From Saprospirales bacterium (GTDB lineage Bacteria; Bacteroidota; Bacteroidia; Chitinophagales; Saprospiraceae), in contig JADJYG010000012.1 in NCBI GenBank assembly GCA_016719895.1, positions 62,001 to 126,000 of the forward strand: a stretch of 64,000 bases of DNA, written 5' to 3'. The notes under the pieces were generated by a model, which saw only the letters and a program-made list of their open reading frames with translations, was not told the origin of the DNA and searched no databases. The translations under genes were made by a program, and so were the position numbers. Below, one piece after another: positions 33,557-42,081 of the stretch (positions are counted from its first letter, which is position 1; every line of letters starts with the position of its first letter).

Positions 33557-36331
33557 ATGTTCCGTCTGATTGCCCTGCCCGCGCTGCTTGCCCTTTTCTT
33601 TACCGTTGCCGTATGGACGCAACCACCCGTTGCCGACACAACTGCGGGCGCCGGGTTGGGCGCTTTGCTAGCCGGCAGAAAATTTGAGGCCGCCGCCGCG
33701 CATATTTCCGCCACCGGCAATCCGGCGCTGCGGGCTTCACAATGGGAACATTTCGAAGCGCACACCCTGGCGTTGGCGGAAGCGCATTACAATGCGGACG
33801 CATTCGAAAAAGCTATCGGCGTATTGGATACCACGCTTCGCCTCCTGGCACAGGCGGGACGGGCCGATTCCTTTCCGACCGCTGAATTCTGGACCTGGAA
33901 GGCACTCACCTGCCGCGGATTGGAGCGTTATGTCGACGCCCTCGACGCGTACCAGGAAGCGATCCGCATCTATGAACAAGCCGGGTATAACGGCCCGGCT
34001 TTCGCCTTTTGTTACAAAAATGCTGCGCAAATTTATATCCGCCGGCAGGACTATTTGCAAGCCGACAAATACCTGAAGGCAGCCATTCGGAGTGATTCGA
34101 CCGGTTGGGATTTGGCGGCTGTTTATGGGCAGCTGGCGAATAACGCTTATTGGCAGGATAGCCTGGAGCAGGCATTCGGCTATTTTAAAAAAGGGAAACC
34201 GCTCGCGAAAGAACGCGGCGATCTGGCGACGTTGGCATCTGTTGGATCCAGCATTTTAGCTAAAAAAGGCCAATGGGTTCTTGCCGAAAGCCTTATGCGT
34301 CAGGCACTGGGGTACTACCGCGATAATCCGGACGAGGGCGAAAACCGCATCCGTTGTTATACATCCCTGGCAGAAATTGCAGCCCGCACCGGGCGCGCCC
34401 GCGAAGCGGAAAACCTGTACGTGCAGGCTGAAAAAGAAGGGCAGGCCCATTTTCAGGGCAGAAAAAGCCGTGAAATGGCCAAGCTCTATACGGAATGGGG
34501 CGACTTTATGTTCGATGCCGGCCGGGCGCCAAAGGCGTTGCATCTATACCAAAAAGCCATCATACAGGCCTATCCCGCGTTCGACGACCCCGACCCGGCC
34601 CACAACCCAAAACCCGGCGACGCGCCCCTGGAATTGTGGGCCTTATACGCCCCGGCCCGCAAAGCTACCCTGTTGCTCCGCCAACCGGCGCCGGCTGGCC
34701 GCGCTACCGCCGCCGATTGTTTCGACCTGGCCTTTGCTGCTGCCGACCGCTTGCGCCGCGCCTACGGAACGGACGAAGCCAAACTCTACCTGAACCAACG
34801 GAACGTCGACCTGCGCCGCGAAGCCGTCCGCAACCTGTGGGCCATGCACCAGGCAGCGCCCAATGCCGGACACCTGAACCGCTTGTTCCATCTCCTGGAA
34901 GACGGCCGCGCCAATACCCTGCGCGACGCCCTCCACCAGCAACGCGCCCTGGCCTTGAGCGACGTACCGGACTCCTTGCTTCAGCTGGAGGCATCGCTCC
35001 GCCTCGGCATAGCCGAAATATATGCCGCCGGGAGCGCGAACGACTCCATCGCGATGGCCCGGCGCCAGGCGGCCCTGTTTCAAAGCAGCCGGCGGTACGA
35101 TGCCCTGTTCAACTACCTGAAAAAAAACTATCCACAATTCAACGGCTACGTCAACGCCGGCGCCACGGCTGCGCTGCCAGCCATTCGCCGGGCGCTTCCC
35201 GCAACAGCTGCGCTGCTCGTGTGGTTTGATGCCGGCGACCGCTACCTGTGCCTGGCCTTGCGCCGAAGCGGGCTATCTGCGTACGATGTACCTCGCGATA
35301 CGGCGCTCGATCAGGCGCTGAACCGCTTTTTGAGCCTTTTGCCCGACAAACAACGCCAGGAGGCCCATCCGGATGCCTGTTTCAGCGATGCATATTTTCT
35401 GAAGCAGCGCCTGTTGCCGGACGCCGTGCTCGCCGGGGTGCACGCCCTGGTAGTTGTACCCGACGGCCAACTGGCGTACTTGCCGTTCGAGGCTTTGCTC
35501 ACGGCGCCCCACCGCGGCGCCTACGGGACGGCGCCCTACCTGTTGCACAGTCATCCGGTGCAATATGCGTGGTCGGCAGCCGGATTGGCCGAGGCGCCCC
35601 TGCGGAAACTACGGGGTAAAGGCCTGTTGCAAATAGCCCCTTTTGCCGCCGGCGCCCGCACCGGCCTGGCGACCCTGCCCAACAGCCTGCGCGAAAAGCC
35701 GGAATACCTGGAGGCGGACTTGTTGCAGGGCGACCGGGCGAACGGCGCCGCTTTTCTGCAGGGGGCCGCCCACTACAACGTCCTGCACCTGTCGACGCAC
35801 GCCCACGCGGGTTTGCGCACCCAACCGGGTATCGAGTTTTACGACCGTACGGTGTGGTTGCCGGAAATTTATGCACAACGGCTCCAGGCCTCGCTGGTGA
35901 ACCTGAGCGCTTGCGAGACCAGTGCGGGCGCGTTTGCAGATGGTGAGGGCGTGCTGAGCCTGGCGCGGGCTTTTGCCTATGCCGGCGCGCAGAGCTTGAT
36001 AGCCAGCCACTGGTCGGTCAGCGACCGTTCGACGGCGGCGATGTTCGCAGCAATGTACCGCCATTTAAAGTCAGGTTTGTCTAAATCCGAAGCCCTGCAG
36101 CAGGCCAAGCTGGACCTGCTGGCAGCAGACGGCGCCGACGCGCGCAAGGCGCCCTACCACTGGGCTGCCTTTACGCTGTCGGGCGCCGACGGAACGGTAG
36201 AGCTGGCCAGTAGCGCATGGCCGTGGTGGGTGTGGGGAGCAGCAGGGCTGGGCGTGTGCGCTGCTGCTGCCGGTTTATTGTTCAAGAGACGTAAGGCAGG
36301 CGCTGGCGCCCGGAGAAAGTCAATTCGTTGA
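33557..36331 (+). CDS. TPR-CHAT protease with signal peptide and membrane anchor
   Basis: This is a 924-residue protein. After a signal peptide (MFRLIALPALLALFFTVAVW), residues 40-400 are TPR-like helical pairs (YVDALDAYQEAIRIYEQAGY, YFKKGKPLAKERGDLATLAS). Residues about 530-890 form a CHAT caspase-like domain with catalytic His748 in HLSTHAHAG and Cys786 in LSACETSAG. A single membrane segment at about 890-912 (WWVWGAAGLGVCAAAAGLLF) is followed by a basic tail. It is therefore predicted to sit in the periplasm, anchored by its C-terminus, unlike the cytosolic CHAT proteases of CRISPR or gasdermin systems. TPRs probably sense or bind a partner. Confidence 0.9.
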   Translation: MFRLIALPALLALFFTVAVWTQPPVADTTAGAGLGALLAGRKFEAAAAHISATGNPALRASQWEHFEAHTLALAEAHYNADAFEKAIGVLDTTLRLLAQAGRADSFPTAEFWTWKALTCRGLERYVDALDAYQEAIRIYEQAGYNGPAFAFCYKNAAQIYIRRQDYLQADKYLKAAIRSDSTGWDLAAVYGQLANNAYWQDSLEQAFGYFKKGKPLAKERGDLATLASVGSSILAKKGQWVLAESLMRQALGYYRDNPDEGENRIRCYTSLAEIAARTGRAREAENLYVQAEKEGQAHFQGRKSREMAKLYTEWGDFMFDAGRAPKALHLYQKAIIQAYPAFDDPDPAHNPKPGDAPLELWALYAPARKATLLLRQPAPAGRATAADCFDLAFAAADRLRRAYGTDEAKLYLNQRNVDLRREAVRNLWAMHQAAPNAGHLNRLFHLLEDGRANTLRDALHQQRALALSDVPDSLLQLEASLRLGIAEIYAAGSANDSIAMARRQAALFQSSRRYDALFNYLKKNYPQFNGYVNAGATAALPAIRRALPATAALLVWFDAGDRYLCLALRRSGLSAYDVPRDTALDQALNRFLSLLPDKQRQEAHPDACFSDAYFLKQRLLPDAVLAGVHALVVVPDGQLAYLPFEALLTAPHRGAYGTAPYLLHSHPVQYAWSAAGLAEAPLRKLRGKGLLQIAPFAAGARTGLATLPNSLREKPEYLEADLLQGDRANGAAFLQGAAHYNVLHLSTHAHAGLRTQPGIEFYDRTVWLPEIYAQRLQASLVNLSACETSAGAFADGEGVLSLARAFAYAGAQSLIASHWSVSDRSTAAMFAAMYRHLKSGLSKSEALQQAKLDLLAADGADARKAPYHWAAFTLSGADGTVELASSAWPWWVWGAAGLGVCAAAAGLLFKRRKAGAGARRKSIR

Positions 36332-36348
36332 GCGAGGGGATTACTTGA

Positions 36349-36671
36349 ACCGGAAATTGCTTTTTGGAAAGGAGGCTGGGCAACGTCGAGCGCGCCCGAC
36401 AGTTGTACGACCAAGCCATCCAACTTTTCACCAAAGAACAATCGGATTATACAAAAAAGAACAGGATCCCACCGGACTGGCCTATACCACCGCCGCAATC
36501 CTGCGTTGCCTGCACGCCCTGGGCAGCCCGGTGGAGGAGATGGAAAAAATGGCCGGATTCGCCGTCCAAATGGCCCAGGCAACCGGGGCGCCGGGCGTTT
36601 TGCAATACGTGGCCCAGGCCCTCATAGAGGTCGGCCTTCTCGATCCGGACGGCTTCAACCAGCCGAAATGA
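36349..36671 (+). pseudogene. Truncated, frameshifted TPR gene remnant
   Basis: Two frames give a continuous TPR-like sequence: ERRLGNVERARQLYDQAIQL then, after a shift, AYTTAAILRCLHALGSPVEE and GVLQYVAQALIEVGLLDPDG. The change happens at an A6 run (36453-36458); a seventh A would restore the frame. The 5' part is missing: a stop in the first frame lies at 36346, just after the end of the CHAT gene. It appears to be the tail of a lost TPR protein linked to the CHAT gene. The shift could be a sequence error, but the truncation is not explained by it. Confidence 0.6.
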
Positions 36672-36674
36672 CAC

Positions 36675-36713
36675 AAAAAAAACCGCTGGAAGCCCGGTAT
36701 GGATTTCCAGCGG
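36675..36713 (-). terminator. Intrinsic terminator of the BON-LysM gene
   Basis: CCGCTGGAA (36683-36691) pairs with TTCCAGCGG (36705-36713) around a 13-base loop. On the minus strand the stem is followed by eight T residues (36675-36682). It lies 26 bases beyond the stop of the LysM gene. Confidence 0.85.
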
Positions 36714-36738
36714 CGGTAAAAAGCCATAAAACAGGCTC

Positions 36739-37119
36739 TTACAGGTTCGGGATCGTGAGTACCTGGCCCGGGTGAATCACATCCGGGTTGTCGAGGATAT
36801 CGCGGTTGGCTTCGAAGATGGCCTTGTATTTCATCATATCCTTATAGTAGTGCTTGGCGATCAGGCTGAGGCTTTCGCCTTTTACCACGGTGTGCTTGGT
36901 GTAGTAGCCGGGGTTAGCCACTTTGATATCAGCAACGATATCGGAAGGGTTGGCGCCGCCGATGGCTTTAATGGCGTCCCACATCTGGTCTTTTTCATAG
37001 TTGGTTTCAACGGTTCCCCAAACGCGCAGGACGCCGCCCTGTTCTTCGACGCGGCCCTCTTTTACGTTCATTTTTTCGCCCAGGTTTAAAACGTTTTGGT
37101 ATTTTTCTTTTGCAGTCAT
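36739..37119 (-). CDS. BON-LysM domain protein (YgaU/Kbp-like)
   Basis: This is a 126-residue protein with a BON-like domain (residues 1-70, EGRVEEQGGVLRVWGTVETN) and a LysM domain (75-126, HTVVKGESLSLIAKHYYKDM ... IHPGQVLTIPNL). E. coli Kbp/YgaU has the same order, is cytoplasmic and binds K+. There is no signal peptide here either. It stands alone between a clear terminator and the helicase gene. Homology supports an ion- or ligand-binding small protein more than peptidoglycan binding. Confidence 0.92.
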   Translation of the reverse strand: MTAKEKYQNVLNLGEKMNVKEGRVEEQGGVLRVWGTVETNYEKDQMWDAIKAIGGANPSDIVADIKVANPGYYTKHTVVKGESLSLIAKHYYKDMMKYKAIFEANRDILDNPDVIHPGQVLTIPNL

Positions 37120-37255
37120 GATAATAATGGTGTTTAGCGTTTGAAAAATAATATGATGTGCAAGATTAGGGAGTTTTAAAGAAACCGGAGATTAATCCGC
37201 ATTAAATCTGGCTCCCTGAATTTTTCAGCATTAATACGGAATATACTATGGTTGG

Positions 37256-38566
37256 TCACCGGAAATGTTGAGAAAAAAACGCCGCAACCCGTTCATCCGT
37301 GATGATATCGGCCGGCCGGATGGGCTGGCGCAAGACGATGCCTTCCAGCGTACGGCAGCGGCTCATTGCGACATAAAGCTGGCCGTGTTCGAAGGCGCCG
37401 CCGCCCAGGTCGATCAGCACCCGGTCGAAGGTTTGGCCCTGACTTTTGTGGATGGTAATGGCCCAGGCCAATTTTAAGGGATATTGGCGGAAAGAGCCAA
37501 CGGACTCCGTTTCAATATCGCCATGTATGCCAGCTTTGTAGCGCAGAATTTCCCATTCGAGCGGGGAAACGTCAATCTTGCGCTTTTTACCGGTCTGCTC
37601 CTCGACCTCGACGATCACCTGCGCAGCAGAAAGGCGCGAAATGCGGCCGATGGTTCCATTGACAAATTGTTTTTCCAGGTCGTTTTTTACAAACATCACC
37701 TGCGCGCCTTCCCGCAGTTTAAGCGCCGCTTCGGTGGGATAAAGCGTGGGGTCGAAACTGCCCGTCACGCTGGCCAGGTATACGTGTTCATTGCCGGGCA
37801 GGCGCTGCAGCGCGTTGCGGTTGATCCCGTCGGCCGTGGCATTGCGAGCGCTGAGGGTAATGAATCCTTCAGTGGGTGGGAAATCAGGTTGGCAGCGCTC
37901 GTTGAGGTCCTGCAGGTCGTCGTAATCGAGTTCGTTCAGGCGGATGGCTTCGAGCAAGCGCAGAAAATGGCGCGACTCCTGGCGGTATACCTTACTCAAC
38001 TGCACCATTTCCAGGTCGAAGCCGGGGTCCTGAAACGCTTTTGCAGAAAAAAAGTACGGCGATTCATAATAACCGCCGAAATAAGCGCGCTCCACCGGGT
38101 CGCGGGTGACTACCGGCGGCAGCTGGAAGGGGTCGCCGAACAAGGCCAGCTGCACGCCGCCGAAAGGCTGGATATTTTCGCGATTGACCTGCAGGAAGCG
38201 GTTGATCCCGTCGAGTATATCGGCTCGCACCATTGAAATCTCGTCGATCACCAGCACTTCCAATTGCCGGTACAGGCGAAGCAGGTCTTTGCGGGCGACG
38301 CGCCGGCCGGCTTCCTGCGGGGTGACGATACGCGGTGGAAATCCGAAAAAGGAGTGAATGGTTTGCCCCTGTACATTAAGCGCGGCAACGCCGGTGGGCG
38401 CCAGCACGGCCGTTTTTTTATGGGTAGTTTGCCGGAACAATTGCAGCAGTGTGCTTTTCCCCGTACCGGCCCTGCCGGTGACGAAAAGGCTTTTACGGCG
38501 CTTTTCGAGCGCGTCGAGCACAAAACGGAAATCATTGTTCAACACCAACGGCGGTTGCTCCAGCAT
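37256..38566 (-). CDS. Pif1/RecD-like AAA+ helicase
   Basis: This 436-residue protein is a superfamily 1 5'-3' helicase. Walker A GRAGTGKSTLLQLF lies near residue 32, followed by VLAPTGVAALNVQGQTIHSF (motif Ia), the Walker B-type VIDEISMVRADILD, LFGDPFQLPPV (motif III), and the C-terminal KLAWAITIHKSQGQTFDRVL and VAMSRCRTLEGI. This is the Pif1 fold, which resolves G-quadruplexes and replication blocks. It lies 39 bases downstream of AccC and may share its transcript, without obvious functional connection. Confidence 0.93.
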   Translation of the reverse strand: MLEQPPLVLNNDFRFVLDALEKRRKSLFVTGRAGTGKSTLLQLFRQTTHKKTAVLAPTGVAALNVQGQTIHSFFGFPPRIVTPQEAGRRVARKDLLRLYRQLEVLVIDEISMVRADILDGINRFLQVNRENIQPFGGVQLALFGDPFQLPPVVTRDPVERAYFGGYYESPYFFSAKAFQDPGFDLEMVQLSKVYRQESRHFLRLLEAIRLNELDYDDLQDLNERCQPDFPPTEGFITLSARNATADGINRNALQRLPGNEHVYLASVTGSFDPTLYPTEAALKLREGAQVMFVKNDLEKQFVNGTIGRISRLSAAQVIVEVEEQTGKKRKIDVSPLEWEILRYKAGIHGDIETESVGSFRQYPLKLAWAITIHKSQGQTFDRVLIDLGGGAFEHGQLYVAMSRCRTLEGIVLRQPIRPADIITDERVAAFFSQHFR

Positions 38567-38605
38567 ATTCCGGGGGCTGCAGGTTTCTGCGAAGATAGTC
38601 GAAAA

Positions 38606-40078
38606 TTATTTGCTCCGGTTCATCCATGCGCTGGAAACCGTTTCCACGACTTTTAATTTCCGTTTTTCCAAATAATGGAGCCGCAGCGCGAGTTTGGCGG
38701 CAACCAGCGCCTGCGCCTCGTTTTCTGCCAGAAGCAATTCCGGTGTGAAGTATAATTTTATAAAATTCGTATCGAAACCGGCGGAAACGAAGGCCGGATG
38801 GTCCATTACAAAACGGCCAAATGGAAGCGTGGTGGCCACCCCTTCCACTTCATAAGCGGCAATGGCTTCTTTCATCTTTTGGATGGCTTCGGCGCGGTTT
38901 TTACCGTGTACCACCAGCTTGGCCAGCAGCGGGTCGTAAAAAATGGGTACTTCCATACCTTCCGTATAGCCATCGTCTACGCGGATGCCCGGGCCCACCG
39001 GTATCCGGTAGCGCTGCAAAGTACCGACGGAGGGCAGGAAGTTGTTCAGCGGGTCTTCGGCGCACACGCGCAACTCCATAGCGTGGCCCTGGATAGAGAG
39101 ATTTTCCTGGGTAAACGCCAGTTGCTCGCCCCGGGCCACCCGGATTTGCCACTCCACCAGATCGAGGCCGGTAATAAACTCGGTGACCGGGTGCTCGACC
39201 TGCAGCCTGGTATTCATTTCGAGGAAAAAAAAGTCGCGGTTGGCGTCAACCAGAAACTCCACTGTGCCTGCACCCACATAATCGCAGGCTTTGGCGACCC
39301 GGACGGCGGCTTCCCCCATCGCTTTGCGCATTTCGGGCGAAACGATCGCGCAAGGCGCCTCTTCCACCACCTTTTGATGCCGCCGCTGGACGGAACATTC
39401 CCGTTCGAACAAATAAACGACATTGCCGTGGGTGTCGCCCAAAATCTGTACTTCAACGTGCCGGGGCGATTCCACAAATTTTTCAATAAAAACAGAACCG
39501 TCGCCAAAAGCCGATACGGCCTCTGAAATGGCGCGTTCCATTTGTTCTTTCAGGTCTTCTTCGCGTTCTACCACCCGCATCCCCTTACCGCCGCCGCCGG
39601 CACTGGCTTTGATCAGAACAGGATACCCTACGCGGCGGCCGATTTCCTTGGCCATCTCAACATCGGTAATTGCCTGCTCGATTCCCGGCACCATGGGCAC
39701 GTTAAATTGCTTGGCGGCTTCCTTGGCAGCCAGCTTGCTGCCCATCATTTCGATACTTTTTGGCCGTGGGCCGATAAAAACAATGCCGGCGTCGCTTACT
39801 TTTTGGGCAAAACCGGCATTCTCACTCAAAAACCCGTAGCCGGGGTGGATGCCGTCGGCGCCGGTTTGGCGCGCCACATCGAGGATAACGTCGCCCAACA
39901 AATAACTTTTGGACGAAGGCGCCGGGCCAATACAAACGGCCTCATCGGCAAAGCGCACGTGGGGCGACCGGCGGTCGGCTTCCGAATAAACAGCTACTGT
40001 GCGTATGCCCATTCTGCGGGCGGTGCGCATCACGCGAAGGGCAATTTCGCCCCGGTTGGCAACGAGTATCTTTTTCAT
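38606..40078 (-). CDS. accC: Biotin carboxylase subunit of acyl-CoA carboxylase
   Basis: This is a 490-residue biotin carboxylase that carboxylates biotin on the carrier protein for fatty-acid or propionyl-CoA metabolism. It begins MKKILVANRGEIALRVMRTA and has the ATP-grasp glycine loop KASAGGGGKGMRVVE, the Cys-containing ERECSVQRRHQKVVEEAPC, and the active-site block LEMNTRLQVEHPVTE. The carrier and carboxyltransferase genes are not nearby, so AccC of acetyl-CoA carboxylase and a propionyl/acyl-CoA form cannot be separated here. The C-terminal 35 residues extend beyond the E. coli enzyme. Confidence 0.93.
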   Translation of the reverse strand: MKKILVANRGEIALRVMRTARRMGIRTVAVYSEADRRSPHVRFADEAVCIGPAPSSKSYLLGDVILDVARQTGADGIHPGYGFLSENAGFAQKVSDAGIVFIGPRPKSIEMMGSKLAAKEAAKQFNVPMVPGIEQAITDVEMAKEIGRRVGYPVLIKASAGGGGKGMRVVEREEDLKEQMERAISEAVSAFGDGSVFIEKFVESPRHVEVQILGDTHGNVVYLFERECSVQRRHQKVVEEAPCAIVSPEMRKAMGEAAVRVAKACDYVGAGTVEFLVDANRDFFFLEMNTRLQVEHPVTEFITGLDLVEWQIRVARGEQLAFTQENLSIQGHAMELRVCAEDPLNNFLPSVGTLQRYRIPVGPGIRVDDGYTEGMEVPIFYDPLLAKLVVHGKNRAEAIQKMKEAIAAYEVEGVATTLPFGRFVMDHPAFVSAGFDTNFIKLYFTPELLLAENEAQALVAAKLALRLHYLEKRKLKVVETVSSAWMNRSK

Positions 40079-40101
40079 GCGGGTTTGCGTATCGAAATGT
40101 A

Positions 40102-40935
40102 TTATTGGCTAATTAATGCGGCGTACTTCAATAAGGATTCATAAAGTTGTCTGGTCATCCCGGTGGTCAGTGGTTTTCCGGTAAAATTACGCACCGGTAT
40201 GATGCCACGAATAGCGTTGGACAGGAAAATTTCATCGGCCTGTTGCAAGGCCGCGAAGGTAACGGGGCGTTCGCGGAGTAAATAGCCATTCCGGTTGCTA
40301 ATTTCCAGCAGTATTTCACGCATGACGCCTGCGACGCAACCTTCCGACAACGGCACGGTGTATACCGCCTGTTTTTCCCACCAAAACACATTACTGGAGG
40401 TAGCCTCGCATACCCGCTCGTTGGCGTTGAGCAATAACGCATCGTCCCAGCCCATGGCTTTTGCTTCCCGGGCAGCTGCCACATAACGCGGGGCATTCAG
40501 GGTTTTGAAATTGGAAAAAGCATCGACCGGCAAACGCACTGCCGTGCAAAGGCCTATATCCATCCCGGCGCCAGGCCATTCAAAGTGGTCCGAAGGCAGT
40601 GGCGTTGCTGCAATTAAAAACTGTGGATAGTCATTTTCGGGGCGAAACAGCCCCCCTGGCGACCGCCAGACCGTCAGCCGTACGCGGGCGTTGACCAGCT
40701 GCAGTTTTGCTATTTCTGCGCGAAAAAAGGCGGCTTCCCAGGTCTTTGGAGGCGTAAAGCCCAGTGCCGACATGCCGGCATGGAGGCGTGCCCAGTGGCG
40801 TTCCAAATACGGCATCCGGCCATCGAACACCCGTATCGTCTCAAAAAGGGCGTCTCCGTAAAACAATGCCCGCTGAGCCGCTTCAAGTGCCTCCGGGTAC
40901 TGGTCGAGCAGGGCCGAATTCAGGTTAACCGGCAT
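40102..40935 (-). CDS. Class IV aminotransferase (BCAT / ADC-lyase family)
   Basis: This is a PLP enzyme of about 277 residues. GDALFETIRVFDGRMPYLER lies at the N-terminus; the PLP Lys is in NFKTLNAPRYVAA; LLLNANERVCEATSSNVFWW and YTVPLSEGCVAGVMRE give the cofactor phosphate and substrate sites. The family contains branched-chain aminotransferase, D-amino-acid aminotransferase and aminodeoxychorismate lyase; length and the SNVFWW context favour a PabC-like lyase, with low certainty. An upstream ATG (40953) gives a six-residue longer form. Confidence 0.85.
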   Translation of the reverse strand: MPVNLNSALLDQYPEALEAAQRALFYGDALFETIRVFDGRMPYLERHWARLHAGMSALGFTPPKTWEAAFFRAEIAKLQLVNARVRLTVWRSPGGLFRPENDYPQFLIAATPLPSDHFEWPGAGMDIGLCTAVRLPVDAFSNFKTLNAPRYVAAAREAKAMGWDDALLLNANERVCEATSSNVFWWEKQAVYTVPLSEGCVAGVMREILLEISNRNGYLLRERPVTFAALQQADEIFLSNAIRGIIPVRNFTGKPLTTGMTRQLYESLLKYAALISQ

Positions 40936-40991
40936 AATTTGTTGCGCGGGCACGTCTTGTTTTACTTAGGAACGATGAAAGAATAAGTTCC

Positions 40992-41975
40992 TTATTTATT
41001 GAAATAACTCCCGGCCTCCAATACCTGGTTGGCCGCCTGTTGAAAAAGGGCGTAATTGAAGCCGGGATGTAAACTAAAGGCGCCGTGCCGCCCCCGGTTA
41101 TCCAGGGCGATGTAACCGACCTGGTTTTTCTCCGATTGTTGGGGATATTTCCGCGCCAGCCTGCGGATGGCTTCTTCGGCTGCTTTTTGAGGATGCTTCC
41201 CCCTGCGCATTTCTTCTACAATTAAAAAACTGCCGAGTGTTTTCAGTACCATTTCACCCAAGCCGGTAGCGGCGGCTGCGCCGACTTCATTATCCGCATA
41301 CATGCCGGCGCCAATAATAGGGCTATCGCCTACCCTGCCATGCATCTTAAAGGCCATGCCGCTGGTGGAACAGGCGCCTGCCACCCGGCGTTGGGCATCG
41401 ATCGCCACGATGCCAATCGTATCGTGGCGTTCGATGTTGATTACCGGTTTGTACTCCGACTTGATCTTCCAGTTTTCCCAGGCTTTCCGGGCTTCTTCCG
41501 TGAGCAGGTTTTCTTTTTTAAACCCTTCACTCAGTGCAAATTGCAAAGCCCCTTCCCCGGACAGCATGACGTGCGGCGTTTTTTCCATCACCCGCCGGGC
41601 CACACTGATGGGATGCATAATATGTTGCAAAAAATTAACAGAACCGGCGTTGCCAAATTCATCCATAATGCAGGCGTCGAGCGTCACGTGGCCATCGCGG
41701 TCGGGAAATCCGCCATAACCGACACTAGTATCTTTCGGATCCGCTTCAGGAATCCTGGCGCCGGCTTCGACGGCATCCAGGGCCCGTCCGCCTTTTGAAA
41801 GGATATCCCAGGCGGCCGCGGTGGCGCGCCGGTTGTCCCAGGTAGCTATAACTACCGGCAAGTTGCCTTTCGGCGGGGCGGCAGCCCCATTCAACACGTC
41901 GCCCCAAAAATCTGACGTACCAGCCGCCAGAGCGCCCAAAAGTGATGTGTGGAGAAATTTTCTTCTCGAATTCAT
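40992..41975 (-). CDS. N4-(beta-GlcNAc)-L-asparaginase-like Ntn hydrolase, Tat signal
   Basis: This is a 327-residue protein of the glycosylasparaginase / isoaspartyl-peptidase family. The start MNSRRKFLHTSLLGALAAGT is a twin-arginine-type signal. The nucleophile Thr, exposed by autocleavage, is the T of HDTIGIVAID; upstream, GYGGFPDRDGHVTLDACIMD and SGEGALQFA are family blocks, and GRVGDSPIIGAGMYADNEVG lines the active site. It removes Asn-linked glycans or isoaspartyl residues in the periplasm or outside. A longer open frame to 42146 is rejected because the Tat signal begins at 41975. Confidence 0.9.
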   Translation of the reverse strand: MNSRRKFLHTSLLGALAAGTSDFWGDVLNGAAAPPKGNLPVVIATWDNRRATAAAWDILSKGGRALDAVEAGARIPEADPKDTSVGYGGFPDRDGHVTLDACIMDEFGNAGSVNFLQHIMHPISVARRVMEKTPHVMLSGEGALQFALSEGFKKENLLTEEARKAWENWKIKSEYKPVINIERHDTIGIVAIDAQRRVAGACSTSGMAFKMHGRVGDSPIIGAGMYADNEVGAAAATGLGEMVLKTLGSFLIVEEMRRGKHPQKAAEEAIRRLARKYPQQSEKNQVGYIALDNRGRHGAFSLHPGFNYALFQQAANQVLEAGSYFNK

Positions 41976-41990
41976 GTTGTGTTCAATTCC

Positions 41991-41998
41991 TATTTTTG
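41991..41998 (+). promoter_or_regulatory. Candidate -7 element TATTTTTG
   Basis: It is an exact TAnnTTTG match lying 83 bases before the CDF transporter start and between the two divergent genes. No -33 match is visible at normal spacing. Confidence 0.35.
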
Positions 41999-42081
41999 CT
42001 GCAGAGGAAACGCCAAGGTACCAGAACGATTCGAATTTTGGCTGCTGCGCGGAAAAAAGTATTTGACCAGGCTTATAAATT

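Noticed and set aside
33480..36330. Many long overlapping plus- and minus-strand frames inside the CHAT gene (e.g. 34495-35229)
   Set aside because: They are frame shadows of high-GC coding sequence with Arg/Pro-rich random composition.
33557..36331. Craspase/type III-E CRISPR TPR-CHAT partner
   Set aside because: No gRAMP/Cas7-11 gene, no repeat array, and the protein has a signal peptide and membrane anchor.
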